Assembly (NCBI GenBank): GCA_025504975.1
Contig: JANUWI010000006.1
Location: forward strand, 1 to 64,000
DNA length: 64,000 bases
From: Plenodomus lindquistii
Lineage: Eukaryota; Ascomycota; Dothideomycetes; Pleosporales; Leptosphaeriaceae
Reading direction: 5' to 3'
Below the pieces are notes generated by a model. It was not told the DNA's origin and searched no databases. It saw only the letters and a program-made list of their open reading frames with translations. Both the position numbers and the translations under genes were made by a program. Of this stretch, positions 1-11,400 are shown in pieces; the stretch's first letter is position 1; each line of letters begins with the position of its first letter.

Positions 1-1
1 T

Positions 2-188
2 TGTCAGATTGACGGAGTTATTCTAGAGCCAGTAGATAAGCGGGGCACAGGGTGCGCTAGCGCACCCTGTAGCCGACGCGACAAAACTAGCCTCCTGAGC
101 AACGCTCGGAGAAGACACAATCAATGATCTCAACCCTCATCAAATTCATCAATATTCGTGCACTTTCAATAGTACCGTGCATCTGACA
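2..188 (+). repeat. 5' LTR of the copia element
   Basis: This stretch matches 5004-5190 base for base except the last position. It contains a perfect 24-bp palindrome at 47-70 centred on GCGCTAGCGC. Bases 189-243 between the LTR and gag should hold the primer-binding site, but I did not recognise a standard tRNA complement there. Confidence 0.95.
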
Positions 189-243
189 ATTAAGAGTCTC
201 ACTGCCGACTACCGCTCAGGCCACCCCAACACGTCTATCCAAC

Positions 244-1434
244 ATGACGACAATGCGTGATCCAACAGTTATCCTACGGGATCACACAGACTACACAACA
301 TGGATGACGCAGCTCAAAGCGCGCTGCATCGCACATAACATCTGGGACAAGATCAATCCTAAGTCTACTACCCGGCCAACAGTTAAACCGGTAGCAGAAA
401 GAGCCCCGGTGATTGCTGATTACGCGCCAGCCAATGCAAGTAACACAAGCCCAAGAAGGATCACCGATCTCTCCACAGCAGGCCAGAAGGCTTTCCGGGA
501 TGACCTCGAGTATCACAAAATCCTCCTCGAACAATACAAGAACGACCGACATGACTACGAGAAAGAGCAATCCAGCCTTCAGCACATCGTAGCGTTCATC
601 CAATCAACAGTAACACCGCATCTGCTCCGAACCTGTTGCCTACCCGACCAATCCCTCCGAAAATGGCTCATAAGCCTCGAAGCGACGATTGGGATTGACG
701 AACAACTTGAACAAGAGCGAGCCCGCGAACGATACCTTCAGGCATTGAAGCCAATGAGAACCTCCGCGCACTGGGATAGCTGGCTCGCAGAATACGACCA
801 AGCCGCAACTGAAGCAGAGGCATACAACGTACCGGAAGTACTGCAGATCAATGCAGTAACAAAAGATTTCCTCACATCGGTTAACAAGGTGGCAAATGTG
901 TGGGCAACCACCTTCCAGGACTCTGGACGATACCAACCCGGAATGAACCGCAAAGAGATGATGAAACGCTATCGGGAGTACATGATGAATAACCATCCCC
1001 TGAAAACAGGGAAGAGCAAAGCAAGTTTCATTGCAGCTCATGACGAGGCTTCACATGACACCGCTGAGGGCGAAGCCCATCAGGACAGTACAAGGGACGC
1101 CTCTACTGTGAACAGCGCGCCATCTCGCCGGGGAAGACCCCGTAATCAACGCGGCAACGATCGAAAGCGACAAGCCGAGAGACCTCCAGAAGGCTCATAC
1201 TCCTCCACAAAATGCTTAGCATGTGGACAACGCCATGCCTTGAAGGACTGCTACTACCTACATGAGGAGAAAGCACCCGGCTGGTGGAAACCAAACGAGT
1301 CCGTAAAGGAGCTCGTCAAATTCAAGAAGGAACAAGACCCAGAACTACAAGGGCTAATCCGCTCACAGAGCCGACCCCGCACAAGGACGCCAACTATCAA
1401 GCAGTCCCATACCCCAACTCCGGAAATAGAATGA
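244..1434 (+). CDS. Copia Gag polyprotein
   Basis: This 396-aa protein would form the virus-like particle that packages the element's RNA in the cytoplasm. The N-terminal two thirds is a helical, charged, capsid-like region. A CCHC zinc knuckle (CLACGQRHALKDC) lies near residue 325, followed by a basic tail, as in copia Gag. The stop is TGA at 1432-1434, followed at once by CTA. The same frame then stays open without interruption into protease and the rest of pol, so Gag and Pol are probably related by stop-codon readthrough rather than frameshifting. The start codon is 56 bp after the LTR. Confidence 0.93.
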   Translation: MTTMRDPTVILRDHTDYTTWMTQLKARCIAHNIWDKINPKSTTRPTVKPVAERAPVIADYAPANASNTSPRRITDLSTAGQKAFRDDLEYHKILLEQYKNDRHDYEKEQSSLQHIVAFIQSTVTPHLLRTCCLPDQSLRKWLISLEATIGIDEQLEQERARERYLQALKPMRTSAHWDSWLAEYDQAATEAEAYNVPEVLQINAVTKDFLTSVNKVANVWATTFQDSGRYQPGMNRKEMMKRYREYMMNNHPLKTGKSKASFIAAHDEASHDTAEGEAHQDSTRDASTVNSAPSRRGRPRNQRGNDRKRQAERPPEGSYSSTKCLACGQRHALKDCYYLHEEKAPGWWKPNESVKELVKFKKEQDPELQGLIRSQSRPRTRTPTIKQSHTPTPEIE

Positions 1435-4400
1435 CTATATGGTCGTCAAATCACGCAAGTTGGAGGTTCCGAGGATCGGTTCCTGGCAACGTCCAATACA
1501 GAGGCAGGCTTCGCTGCCACAACAAGTGATTATCCGCTCCGAAATTCATACATTCTGGATTCAGGCACGACATGCCATATTACGAACGATCCCCAACGCA
1601 TATATGACTATCGCGCACCCGGACCCTCAGACTATATATGGGCCGGTAACACACAAGTCTGGATCAGGGGGTACGGCTCCATCCGGCTGCCCCTCAGGCA
1701 CGATCAGCGAACGACGATAATAACGCTCCATGACGTAGCCGTCTGTCCTGACTTCCTCTGTAATCTTGTATCCTTCCGATTACTCCGACAACAAGGAATA
1801 TGGTGGGACACCAGAACCGATCCAACAACGCTACGAGCGTCGGACAGCACAATCATTGGAAGCCTGCAGGAGCTGTACGGCCAATGGGTAATCGAGCACC
1901 ACACATTGGCACCTGCGGCTTACCACACACACAAAGCAACGTCGCGTACACCGAGACGAGCTCAGATAGCCCCAGCACTCGTATGGCACAAGAGACTTGG
2001 GCATCCCGGTCCAGCAACCGTGGAGCACCTCATGCAGCAAGCTGAGGGGGTGCGAGTGAAAGGCATTACTACAGTAGAGTGCAACTCCTGTGGACGAGCC
2101 AAGGCCCGGCGTCAAATCAGACGGGCCCCACGAAATACAGATTACGAAGGACCAGGAGAGAGACTGGCCATCGATTTCCATTCATACGAACACCAAAGCA
2201 TCACCAAAGAAAGGAGCCAGATGCTCATCACCGACAGATACTCAGGAATGCAATGGGACTATTACTTCACCGACAACAGGACCGCAAAGTCCATCATCAA
2301 AGCATTCTCTAACTTCATTCTATTTCTCAAGAACCATTTCAACATCACCGTAAAGATCATCGAAGCGGACAACGAAATCACAACGGTCAAGCCAGAGGTA
2401 CAGCGCTACCTTTCATCGCAAGGCATTGTTATTGAGCCCTCGGCCCCGGATACACAAGCACAGAACGGAGGCGCCGAACGCTCAGGGGGTGTAAACAAGG
2501 AGAAAGCGCGCGCAATGCGACTCGACGCCAATCTCTCATGGGAGCTCTGGCCGGAGATAACGCGAGCCGCCGTCTACCTATACAACCGATCGCCTAACTA
2601 CGCAAACAACTGGAAGACTCCATACGAGATCTTCTTCACTCGCGTGGCCTTTAGCAACGGCATAGTCACGTCGATACGAAAACCAAACCTTGCTCACCTT
2701 AGAGCATACGGCTGCAAAGCGTTCGCCATGACCGACGACACGTATCGCGGAAAAGGACGCTTGCAACGCCTTGATCCAAAAGCCTGGGTAGGATACCTAG
2801 TAGGATATCGATCTACCAACATCTACAGGATATGGATCCCATCCCTGGCCAAGGTCATTAGCACTAGGGACGTCACCTTTGACGAACAAACAACTTTTGA
2901 TGGGAAGGTAGAAGACCTGATGGACAACCTCATGCACAGCACACTAAGAGAAATCGCCACGCTTGTGAGGACCATGGAGCTCCCTTCACCAGCACACGAA
3001 CCGGAAACTGAATCCTTCCACGAGGACGATGCTCTTGAAGAGGCCTCAGAGCCACATCCTGAAGCAGATCCGCCGGGATACTACAACGGTAGGAAGATTA
3101 GGGATCATTACCCATCTCCACCGCCGACGCCGCCACCAGCGGCTCTCCTTGCACAATTCATGGCAGGGACACACCCTGAGGAACAATCGGTGTCATCCCG
3201 TACAATCCCATGGGCAGCAGCGTTTACCGCAGGAACCCAAGCAGGCAACATAGGGACGACCGGAGGAGAAGCCATTGACAAAGCCCGATTGAGAAGGATG
3301 CTTGCCACCGGCTCGAGACCCCATCGCAGCCAGCTACCGCCTCCTCCCACGTACAAAAGCAAGCTTGAGGATCATCCACTAGGCGCCGAGTTTAAACAAG
3401 CTGAACTTGACCATCTTTTGAGCCATGCTCAGATGGGTTCATGGACTGAAGTTCCAATCAGAACGGCTAAGTCAACGGGACAACAGATCCTTGACTGCAT
3501 GTGGGTCTACACGTACAAGCTGGATAAAGACCACAACCTCCTCAAATGCAAGGCGCGACTAGTGGTCCGAGGAGATCAACAGAGAAACATTACCTCTCAA
3601 GACACCTACGCAGCCACACTAGCTAGCCGCTCGTTCAGAATGTTGATGGCAATCGCAGCCCAGCACGAACTAGAGCTCAAGCAATTCGACGTTACGAACG
3701 CGTTCGTACACGCAGCGATGGACCGAGTTGTCTACATGCGTATGCCGAAAGGCCATCAGAAGGCCGGCACGATCCTACAAGTCAACAAGGCATTATATGG
3801 CCTTAGGATCTCACCACTGCTCTGGCAGAAGGAGTTCACAGCAACCCTGCAGAGGCTCGGCTTTGAAGCTATACCACATGAGCCGTGCTGCCTTATTAAG
3901 GGCAGTATCATTATCTTCTTTTACGTTGATGATATCATCATGGCTTATCCAACAGGGCAGGATCAGCAGGCTACCGGAGTAACGGAGCAGCTGAAGAAGC
4001 AGTACACGATTACCGGAGGACACGACTTACAATGGTTCCTCGGGATGGAGATAATCCGTGACCGAGCCTCGCGCCGGATCCAACTCTCCCAGGCCTCCTA
4101 CTGCGACAAGATCAGTCGACTGATCGACGATCGAGGAGTAGCACACGACACTCCGATGGCAGCCATTGAGCTATTGCCAAGCGACGGACTAGCGAGCCAC
4201 GCGGACGTCAACAAATATCAACGAAAGATTGGATCACTTCTCTTCGCCGCAGTCACCACGCGACCAGACATCTCATTTGCTACGTCACGACTAGCAAGGC
4301 ATCTTACCAATCCCAGCCATGAACATCACAAAGCTGCAGACCGAGTCTTGATGTATCTTCAGGACACCAAATCAACCGTGTTGCAACTCGGGGGTGGCTC

Positions 4401-4959
4401 ACGCCTTCAAGTCGCAAGCGACGCCTCCTTTGCTGACAACACACGAGATAGGAAAAGCTCACAGGGCTACGCAATTAAGCTATACAACGGGCTTATCGCC
4501 TGGAAAGCAAACAAGCAGGACACGGTAACCACGTCGACCACCGAAGCCGAACTCCTCGCTCTGTCCCAAGTCGCCAAGGAAGCTCTCTTTATCTCGAGGC
4601 TCCTTCAGGAGCTCCACGTCAAGATTGAGCCAGGACCTATTATCATTGAATGCGACAATCAACAGACCATCCGACTACTCACCGCGGAGGTCTCAAAGCT
4701 CCAAACCAAGCTCCGACACGTTGATATCCACAACCACTGGCTACGGCAGGAAGTACAACAACAACGGATAAACGTACAGTACGTACAGTCATCAGAAATG
4801 ATCGCAGACGGCCTCACAAAGGCCCTGCCGAAGGGATCCTGGGGAAGGTTCCTCCATCAACTCGGACTTATCAAAGCTGAGACGCTCTCAACGCCAACGA
4901 ACGAGACTCCGATTGAGGAAATCCAACAGCAACTAGACCACCTCTCAATAACTCCTTAG
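1435..4959 (+). CDS. Copia Pol (protease-integrase-RT-RNase H), in frame with gag
   Basis: The frame following the gag TGA is open for 1174 codons; the first internal ATG is only at 1906, inside the integrase region, so translation from there would lose protease. In order I see the aspartic protease motif ILDSGTTCHIT (from about 1550), the integrase zinc-binding segment HKRLGHPG...CNSCGRAKA, an integrase core with D, D and E residues (AIDFHS, EADNE, GGAERSGG), the reverse transcriptase with LKCKARLVVRGD, FDVTNAFVHA and the catalytic YVDD, and RNase H with SDASFAD, STTEAELLA and ADGLTKALP. This domain order is diagnostic of Ty1/copia. No disabling mutation was seen, so the element may be autonomous if the TGA is read through. 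Confidence 0.93.
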   Translation, partial: LYGRQITQVGGSEDRFLATSNTEAGFAATTSDYPLRNSYILDSGTTCHITNDPQRIYDYRAPGPSDYIWAGNTQVWIRGYGSIRLPLRHDQRTTIITLHDVAVCPDFLCNLVSFRLLRQQGIWWDTRTDPTTLRASDSTIIGSLQELYGQWVIEHHTLAPAAYHTHKATSRTPRRAQIAPALVWHKRLGHPGPATVEHLMQQAEGVRVKGITTVECNSCGRAKARRQIRRAPRNTDYEGPGERLAIDFHSYEHQSITKERSQMLITDRYSGMQWDYYFTDNRTAKSIIKAFSNFILFLKNHFNITVKIIEADNEITTVKPEVQRYLSSQGIVIEPSAPDTQAQNGGAERSGGVNKEKARAMRLDANLSWELWPEITRAAVYLYNRSPNYANNWKTPYEIFFTRVAFSNGIVTSIRKPNLAHLRAYGCKAFAMTDDTYRGKGRLQRLDPKAWVGYLVGYRSTNIYRIWIPSLAKVISTRDVTFDEQTTFDGKVEDLMDNLMHSTLREIATLVRTMELPSPAHEPETESFHEDDALEEASEPHPEADPPGYYNGRKIRDHYPSPPPTPPPAALLAQFMAGTHPEEQSVSSRTIPWAAAFTAGTQAGNIGTTGGEAIDKARLRRMLATGSRPHRSQLPPPPTYKSKLEDHPLGAEFKQAELDHLLSHAQMGSWTEVPIRTAKSTGQQILDCMWVYTYKLDKDHNLLKCKARLVVRGDQQRNITSQDTYAATLASRSFRMLMAIAAQHELELKQFDVTNAFVHAAMDRVVYMRMPKGHQKAGTILQVNKALYGLRISPLLWQKEFTATLQRLGFEAIPHEPCCLIKGSIIIFFYVDDIIMAYPTGQDQQATGVTEQLKKQYTITGGHDLQWFLGMEIIRDRASRRIQLSQASYCDKISRLIDDRGVAHDTPMAAIELLPSDGLASHADVNKYQRKIGSLLFAAVTTRPDISFATSRLARHLTNPSHEHHKAADRVLMYLQDTKSTVLQLGGGSRLQVASDASFADNTRDRKSSQGYAIKLYNGLIAWKANKQDTVTTSTTEAELLALSQVAKEALFISRLLQELHVKIEPGPIIIECDNQQTIRLLTAEVSKLQTKLRHVDIHNHWLRQEVQQQRINVQYVQSSEMIADGLTKALPKGSWGRFLHQLGLIKAETLSTPTNETPIEEIQQQLDHLSITP

Positions 4960-4992
4960 GAGAAAGGTTTCAGCCAGCAATAGCTTCCAGGC

Positions 4993-5003
4993 TGAAGGGG
5001 GTG
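4993..5003 (+). other. Polypurine tract of the copia element
   Basis: A purine-rich run (GAAGGGGGTG) ends exactly at the start of the 3' LTR, the position expected of the plus-strand primer for reverse transcription. Confidence 0.7.
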
Positions 5004-5190
5004 TGTCAGATTGACGGAGTTATTCTAGAGCCAGTAGATAAGCGGGGCACAGGGTGCGCTAGCGCACCCTGTAGCCGACGCGACAAAACTAGCCTCCTGA
5101 GCAACGCTCGGAGAAGACACAATCAATGATCTCAACCCTCATCAAATTCATCAATATTCGTGCACTTTCAATAGTACCGTGCATCTGACC
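5004..5190 (+). repeat. 3' LTR of the copia element
   Basis: This is the direct repeat of 2-188, offset by 5002. It carries the same 24-bp palindrome (5049-5072). The last base is C where the left LTR has A. AT-rich DNA begins immediately after it. Confidence 0.95.
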
Positions 5191-8100
5191 CATTACGTAT
5201 TTTTTTTAATAATCTAGCTAACTAGCTTAACTAGTTTCTATAGTACTAGCTACTTATAATAAATTAGAGCGTATAGTAATACTATAATTTTAATAAAAAG
5301 CTTATTACTACTTTTTATAATAACTAATCTAATAAGCTAGACTTTTTTACTAAAAATAATATTAAACTATTTAAAATTAAAGTAGCCTAGTATAAAATCT
5401 GTAAAAGCTAGTAGCTTATTAAAAATAAAAAGTTTAAAACTATATAAAAATAAATTAATACTATAGTTAAGCTTAATTTTTTCTAACTATATTTTTTTAA
5501 TATTATTATAACTAAAATAGTTACTTTATAGGCTTTTATAAAAACACTTAAAAAAAAATTAGCTCTAGATAAAAATAGTATAAAAAACTAGATATAAGCT
5601 AAATATAGAGTTTATCTATAAAAAGTCTATACTACTAATAATATAAACTACTAGTAATAGAAGTAAATACTTTTTTATAAAAAAGCTAGAGTATATAAAT
5701 TTAATAAAGTAGAAAGCTAGATTACTATCTATAACTATTTAAATATTTTTACACTAAAGCTTTTACCTAACTAGGTAAAATCTATATACTAAAAAATTAT
5801 TAAAAATAAAGTACTAAAGCGTACTACTAGTATTTTAACGCTTAAATAGATTAGCTATATTTATTTTAAATTACTCTATTAATATACACTATATACTAGA
5901 AATAGAGAAAAAAAGATTTTTTTTACTATAGATATAGATAATAGTTTAATAGAAGTTTTAGAATTAGCTACGTATTTCTATAATAGAGATTATAAATAAA
6001 GCCTAAAAGATTACTACTAAGTAAAAGCTACGCTTACTAATAAACTATATAAAATAGAAAAAAAAAAAAAGCTATTAGCCTATTTTAATAAGCTATAATT
6101 TAAATTTTTTAAAAAAGTAGTAAAAGCTAAAAGCTCTACTAATAAGCAGAATAGAAAAGCTAAAAGTAGAGAATTTAGAAGCTTCTCTAGAGCAATTTAA
6201 ACTGCTTTTATTAATCTATAACTAAATAGCTCTATAATAATATATAGAGTATATAGTACTATAGATTTTAATACTTACCTACTATTTAAAAGTATAATTT
6301 TAGATAATAGAAGCGCTTTTTACTTAGTTAATTTAGTTAATTATTTTAAACTAAATACTTTTAAAAAGAGTAAAAGGATCTCTATAGTAGAAGTAGGCAC
6401 CTAGTTCTTCTAGATCTCTAGAATAGGCACCTAAATAATAAAAACGTTTTTATAGAAATATATAGAGAGTGTATAGAGAACTTAGTACTATTTAATATAG
6501 TAGTAGTAGAAACGTTTTATATTAATATTATATTAGAAGCTTTACTTTAAAGTAAAAAAGTATAGTATTTTAAACTAGACGTAATACTATAATATAGTAG
6601 TTATAAAAAAAGTGTTATATTAGCCTAGTTAATATATAAATAGAATTTTATTTTTATAGAATATAAGCCTATTATTATCTACTTTTTAGCTATAAATATA
6701 ATTTTAGCTTTAATAAAAAAAATTTTTACTATCTATCTATACTCTAATTTAGAGGAGTTATAGTATACTAGATCTAGCTACTTTAGTTTAAAAGCGCTTT
6801 AAGCACTTATAAAGTATACTAAAAGTATATAGATAAATAGTATTTTATAAAAAAAGTATAAATACTACGCTATAATTTACACTAGCTAAATTATTTTATA
6901 ATAGCTCTAAAAATAGTCTATTTAGCTATATTAAAAAGTATTATAGAATTTTTTTAATATACTATAGAAAAGCTCTAGAGAATAGTAGGTACTTATTATT
7001 AAAGATAATTATAGTAGTAAGCTTTATACCTATAGCTTTATAAAAAAAAAAGTAAAAAAAATTTTTAGTATTTTTAAAATATTCTAGAGTATAATCTATA
7101 TCTAGTATAAGCTTAAAATCTATATTATTATATAAAATAATAATATAGTAACGCTTTTCTAGTGTAGATTATTAGATTTTAAAATATAGATAGAAAATAT
7201 AAGTATTAAAAGTAAAAGCTTACTTTTTTATACTTATAAGCTAAATAGTAGGCTAAAAAAAGTAGGTAAAAAGATTATTATAAAGTAAATTAAAATAAAA
7301 ATTACTACTAATCTATCTAAAAAGTTATAGCTTTATATTATTAAAGTAGTAATATAGCTATATAATATAAGCCTATTCTAAGCTTAAAATATATAGTCTC
7401 TAAATAAAATACTTTTTTAATAGTTTTAGAGGTAGTTTAAATAGTATTAACTAGTGTAGATTAAACTTTAAATAGCTAATCTATAGCTAGATTAGAGTAG
7501 TATTTACGCCTATAGCTATAAAGTCTATTCTTTTAATAGAAATAAAGCAGCTAGGCGTTATAAATAGAGTTTTAAAATAACTCTATAAAGCTATATTAGA
7601 TATCTAGTAGAATATAAATTATCTAATATATATAAAATATAAATTTTTAAGTTTAACTTTATTATTACTACACGTAATGTTACTTTTAATAAAGATCTTT
7701 TCTATAACTCTAAAAAGCTAGCTTTTTAGATAATAGAAAAGCTATAATAAATAGTATTAGTACTAGAAATAGAGAAAAATAAGCCTAAAAATTTTAATTA
7801 GCTAAATTAACTTTTTAAAGCTATAAATAAGCCTAATAATATAGAAGTAGTACTATATAAATTAAACCTAGTTTATTAGCTAGAAAGTAAAAAAAATATA
7901 GTAGTAGCTAATAATTAAGATAGCTAATCTAATTATTAAGTACTATAAAAGCTTTTTCTACTATTAGTAGTATATTTAGCTAGCGCGTTATAAAAAATTA
8001 ATATAGATTTAAATAGCTTTTTTAGTTTATATACTTTAGAGTTTATATCTAACTCTATTAGGCCTAGCTATTATAGTAGTAGCCTATAAAATAAGCTTTA

Positions 8101-8250
8101 TTCTATAGAAATAAGCCCGCTACTTAATAGTAATAAAATTTTAGAAAACTTTTATTATAATATTAATAAAGTACTTTATAAAGCGCCTAAATTTTAATAA
8201 CTAGTTATTTTTTAAATAACTACTACTTTTATAGTACTACCTAAAATAGT
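5191..8250 (+). mobile_element. RIP-degraded copia relic, 5' part (gag/protease/integrase)
   Basis: There are no open reading frames: the sequence is very AT-rich, almost without CA or TG, and full of TAG/TAA. Plus-strand translation through stops still shows copia landmarks: a protease-like ILDN(R)SAF segment near 6300, a pre-integrase stretch ending KKSVILA...FIFIEYKP near 6490-6670, and a zinc-binding-like segment ending LKAL.ALIKYTK near 6760-6830. Just before 8250 the sequence resembles the start of a copia reverse transcriptase region. The 5' end is lost, probably beneath or beyond the young copia insertion. The match is by eye at protein level. Confidence 0.7.
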
Positions 8251-8480
8251 ATCTATTATAAAAACTTAAAAATAGAGTATTATAGTAGAAATTGTATTCT
8301 AGCCTAAAGGTAAAATATTGCGTAGAGAGCTAGTTTTCTATATATAAAAGTAGAAATATAGTATTTCTAGCTAACTAAAGTGCGCTAACCTAATAGAGCT
8401 TAGCGCAGGTAAAGTAAAGTAAATACTAAGCCTTTAATAAGTTAAAGCTTATTAAAAGTTATTAGTTTAAACTATAATAC
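8251..8480 (-). repeat. LTR of gypsy relic 1 (left copy)
   Basis: This aligns with 16021-16250 at a constant offset of 7770. The outer 14 bp are less certain, and the homology clearly stops after 8480. Most differences are G/A or C/T changes, consistent with independent RIP of two identical copies. Confidence 0.8.
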
Positions 8481-11400
8481 TACCCTTTTTTTTAAAAAAA
8501 GTAAGTTCTAATGTTTAAATATTAAGTATAGTAGCTACTACATTTTATAAAAGCTATATATAGACTTATAATAATAGTAAGTAGATAATACTCTATATTT
8601 TATAATACTTTATATCTCTAGCTATTGCTTTATTACAACTCTATATATATATCCTTTATATTAGTTACTAATAATAGCGTTATTATTATTAATCGCGTGT
8701 TTACTTATAGCTTTTAGTAGAGGCTTTTTAGTATATAATCTATAAACTTAGCTTATTTATAAAAATTACTTTAAGTCTACTATTATAGTCTATTAATAGA
8801 GTTTAGTATTATTTTTATAAGGTATAATTTTATAGAGATTTTTTATTATAAGTATAATAACACCTCTTTTAGAAACTATAATAGCGTTATTTTTACTTCT
8901 CTCTAGATAGTATATACTTACTACTACTTTTTATAGACTATTATTAACTAAAAAGCTAGGTAAAGACCTACTTTAATAAATAAACTTACCTAGAAGCTGT
9001 TTAGTAATGTAATTTAAAAAAGTAAATAGAGTTATATAGATATTAGATTCTATTTATTTACTAGTATAGTAAACTTCTTATATATAGTAGGCTTGTTTAG
9101 GTAGAGCGTGTAATACTTCTAGATAAACTCTAATACTTTAACTAAGTTTATATAAAGCTTCTAGAATAGATTATCTAGGTTTTTAGAGTAGTTTAACTAT
9201 TAAACATAGTATTATAGTAGTCTTTTTTTTTATTATAGAATCTAGTAGCTTTTTATTAATATAATAGTCTTTAATAGCTTTAATAGTATAGTCTATATTA
9301 TTTTTAACCTCTAGGTTAAATTTAGCTAGTACTTTTTTATTAACTATCTAGCCTAGTATAGTATTAGTAACTAAATAAAGTAGCTATAGATAAAAAATAT
9401 TATATATATAGCTTATTTAAAATAAAAAATTAAATTAGTAGGCTATATTATTTATAACTCTAATAATTATAAATAGCTTTTAGTTTTTATAATCTAATAA
9501 GCAGCTTAGCTATTTAGTGCGTAGGTTAGTAGTATTAAATATTACTTTATTATCTACTTTAAAAGTAAAAGCTAGAAGTTATAATTTATTTATATATTTA
9601 GTTTATTTAGTTTATACCTAGGTTATTATAGCTTTTAGTACGCTTTATAGTTTTTTTATTTATATAGTAAACTTATTAGCGTTTAACCTATTATACTAGG
9701 CTAGAGCTAAAGTAGTAAAGTTAAATTTAATAAAAAATAAAAGCTTAATACTACTATGTAGCTTGTATTTTTTAGTTATAAAAAATAGTATAACTTTAGT
9801 AGTAGTACTTATACTAGAGTTTACTTTAAATTTAGCTATTAGTAGAGATAAAGTCTAGTTATTTTAGTTATAGTTAATATATATTTATAAGTATTATTTA
9901 AAATAGGCGTTAACTACTTTAGTTTATCTATTAGTCTATAAATAGTAGATAGTAGAGAACTTTAGCTTAGTACCTAGCCTTTAATATAGATATTTCTAGA
10001 AATATAATATAAACTATAAGCTTTAATCTAAAATAATTTTATCTAGGTAGCTTTTTTCTCTCTAGATATACTCTATAAAGGCCTGTATAACTACGTTAAC
10101 TATTATTTTAACTATTAAAATAAACTTTTTTTTTTTAGTAAATTAATCTATAATAAATAGAATATTAGTATAGACTTGTTTATTATATTTATATAGTAGT
10201 AAGTATATAATAAAGTCTATAGAGATACTAAACTAGTATTAGTAAAGTATAGATAGTAAATAAAGTAGTCTATAATATTTTTTATAATATAGCTTACTTT
10301 ATTAGTATAGTAGACACGCTTTTATATAGTTAGTAATATCTATAGTTATTTATAGCTAATAATACTATTAAAATAGTTTAAAATAAACTTTATATTTACT
10401 ACTATAGCCTCTATACATAGCTTAGTACTATTATTTAATTACCTAAATATAAATAGAGCCTATAGATATATAAATTTTTTTTTTAATATATAGTAGTTTA
10501 TTATTTAAAACGTAGTTACCTAGTTTAAAATAGAGCTTTTTTTTTCTATATATAAGTTTATATAGTATATAGTAATAACTAGCTTATTTAGCTTAAATAA
10601 TAGCTTATAATATATTATTATTTTTATATGTATTTTAAACTTTACGTAGCAGCTTCTCTATACTAAGTATAGTAGTATTAATAGATATATTAGTAGCGTT
10701 ACTTTTAGTAATAGGCGTAAGTATTATAAACGTAAGTATAAAAGTATACTAGGCGTAGCTAAAGGTTATAGTATCTTTTTTACTTATCTAGTATATTATT
10801 TAAGTAGTAATAAATAGATATAGCTTATTTTATAAACTAAAAAGTTAAGCTAAGTATATAGCTTATCTAGTATTATTATTATAACTAGCTAGAATAGTTA
10901 CTACTTATAGTTTAAAGTTAAATTAATTAGATTTAATTATTATTTATACTTAGTACTAGCGTTACTTATTATCTACGTCTTCTAGTAAATTGCCTAGTTT
11001 TCTAGTTAATATGTTAGATTTAGTACTTTACTTGCTAGAATAGTATTTAATATAAAAATTAAACTCTAATAAAAACTTAGACTCGTAAGCTTATTTATAG
11101 TTAAAACGTTTTATTATTATAAAAGTTTATAACGCTTAATAGTTAGTTAGAACGTAGATTAGATTATTAGTTTCTAATAGCTTAAATTACTATTTTTTAA
11201 ATACTTTAATAATAGCTAGTAGTTTTTTATTATAGATTTTATAGTTATATTCTACTAGCGTTATTTTATAAAATAGAAATGTAACTAGTTAAAGTATCTT
11301 CTTTTTATTTATTTATAAAAAAACAGCTATAGTAATAAAGTTAAAGGCATCTATTTCTAACTATATCTCTAGATTAGCGTTAAAATAGGTAAAAATACTA

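Larger units (their letters stand above)
2..5190 (+). mobile_element. Intact Ty1/copia LTR retrotransposon
   Basis: A complete element: 187-bp LTRs at both ends, a gag with a zinc knuckle, and a pol read in copia order (protease, integrase, reverse transcriptase, RNase H). The LTRs begin TGTCAGA and the left one ends TCTGACA, a short inverted repeat; the right copy ends TCTGACC. I saw no other difference between the two LTRs, and all coding frames are open apart from one gag/pol stop, so the insertion looks recent. Its base composition is balanced, whereas the DNA on its right is extremely AT-rich. It therefore inserted after that DNA was mutated and has itself escaped RIP. The left target site is cut off by the window edge, so a target duplication cannot be tested. 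Confidence 0.96.
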
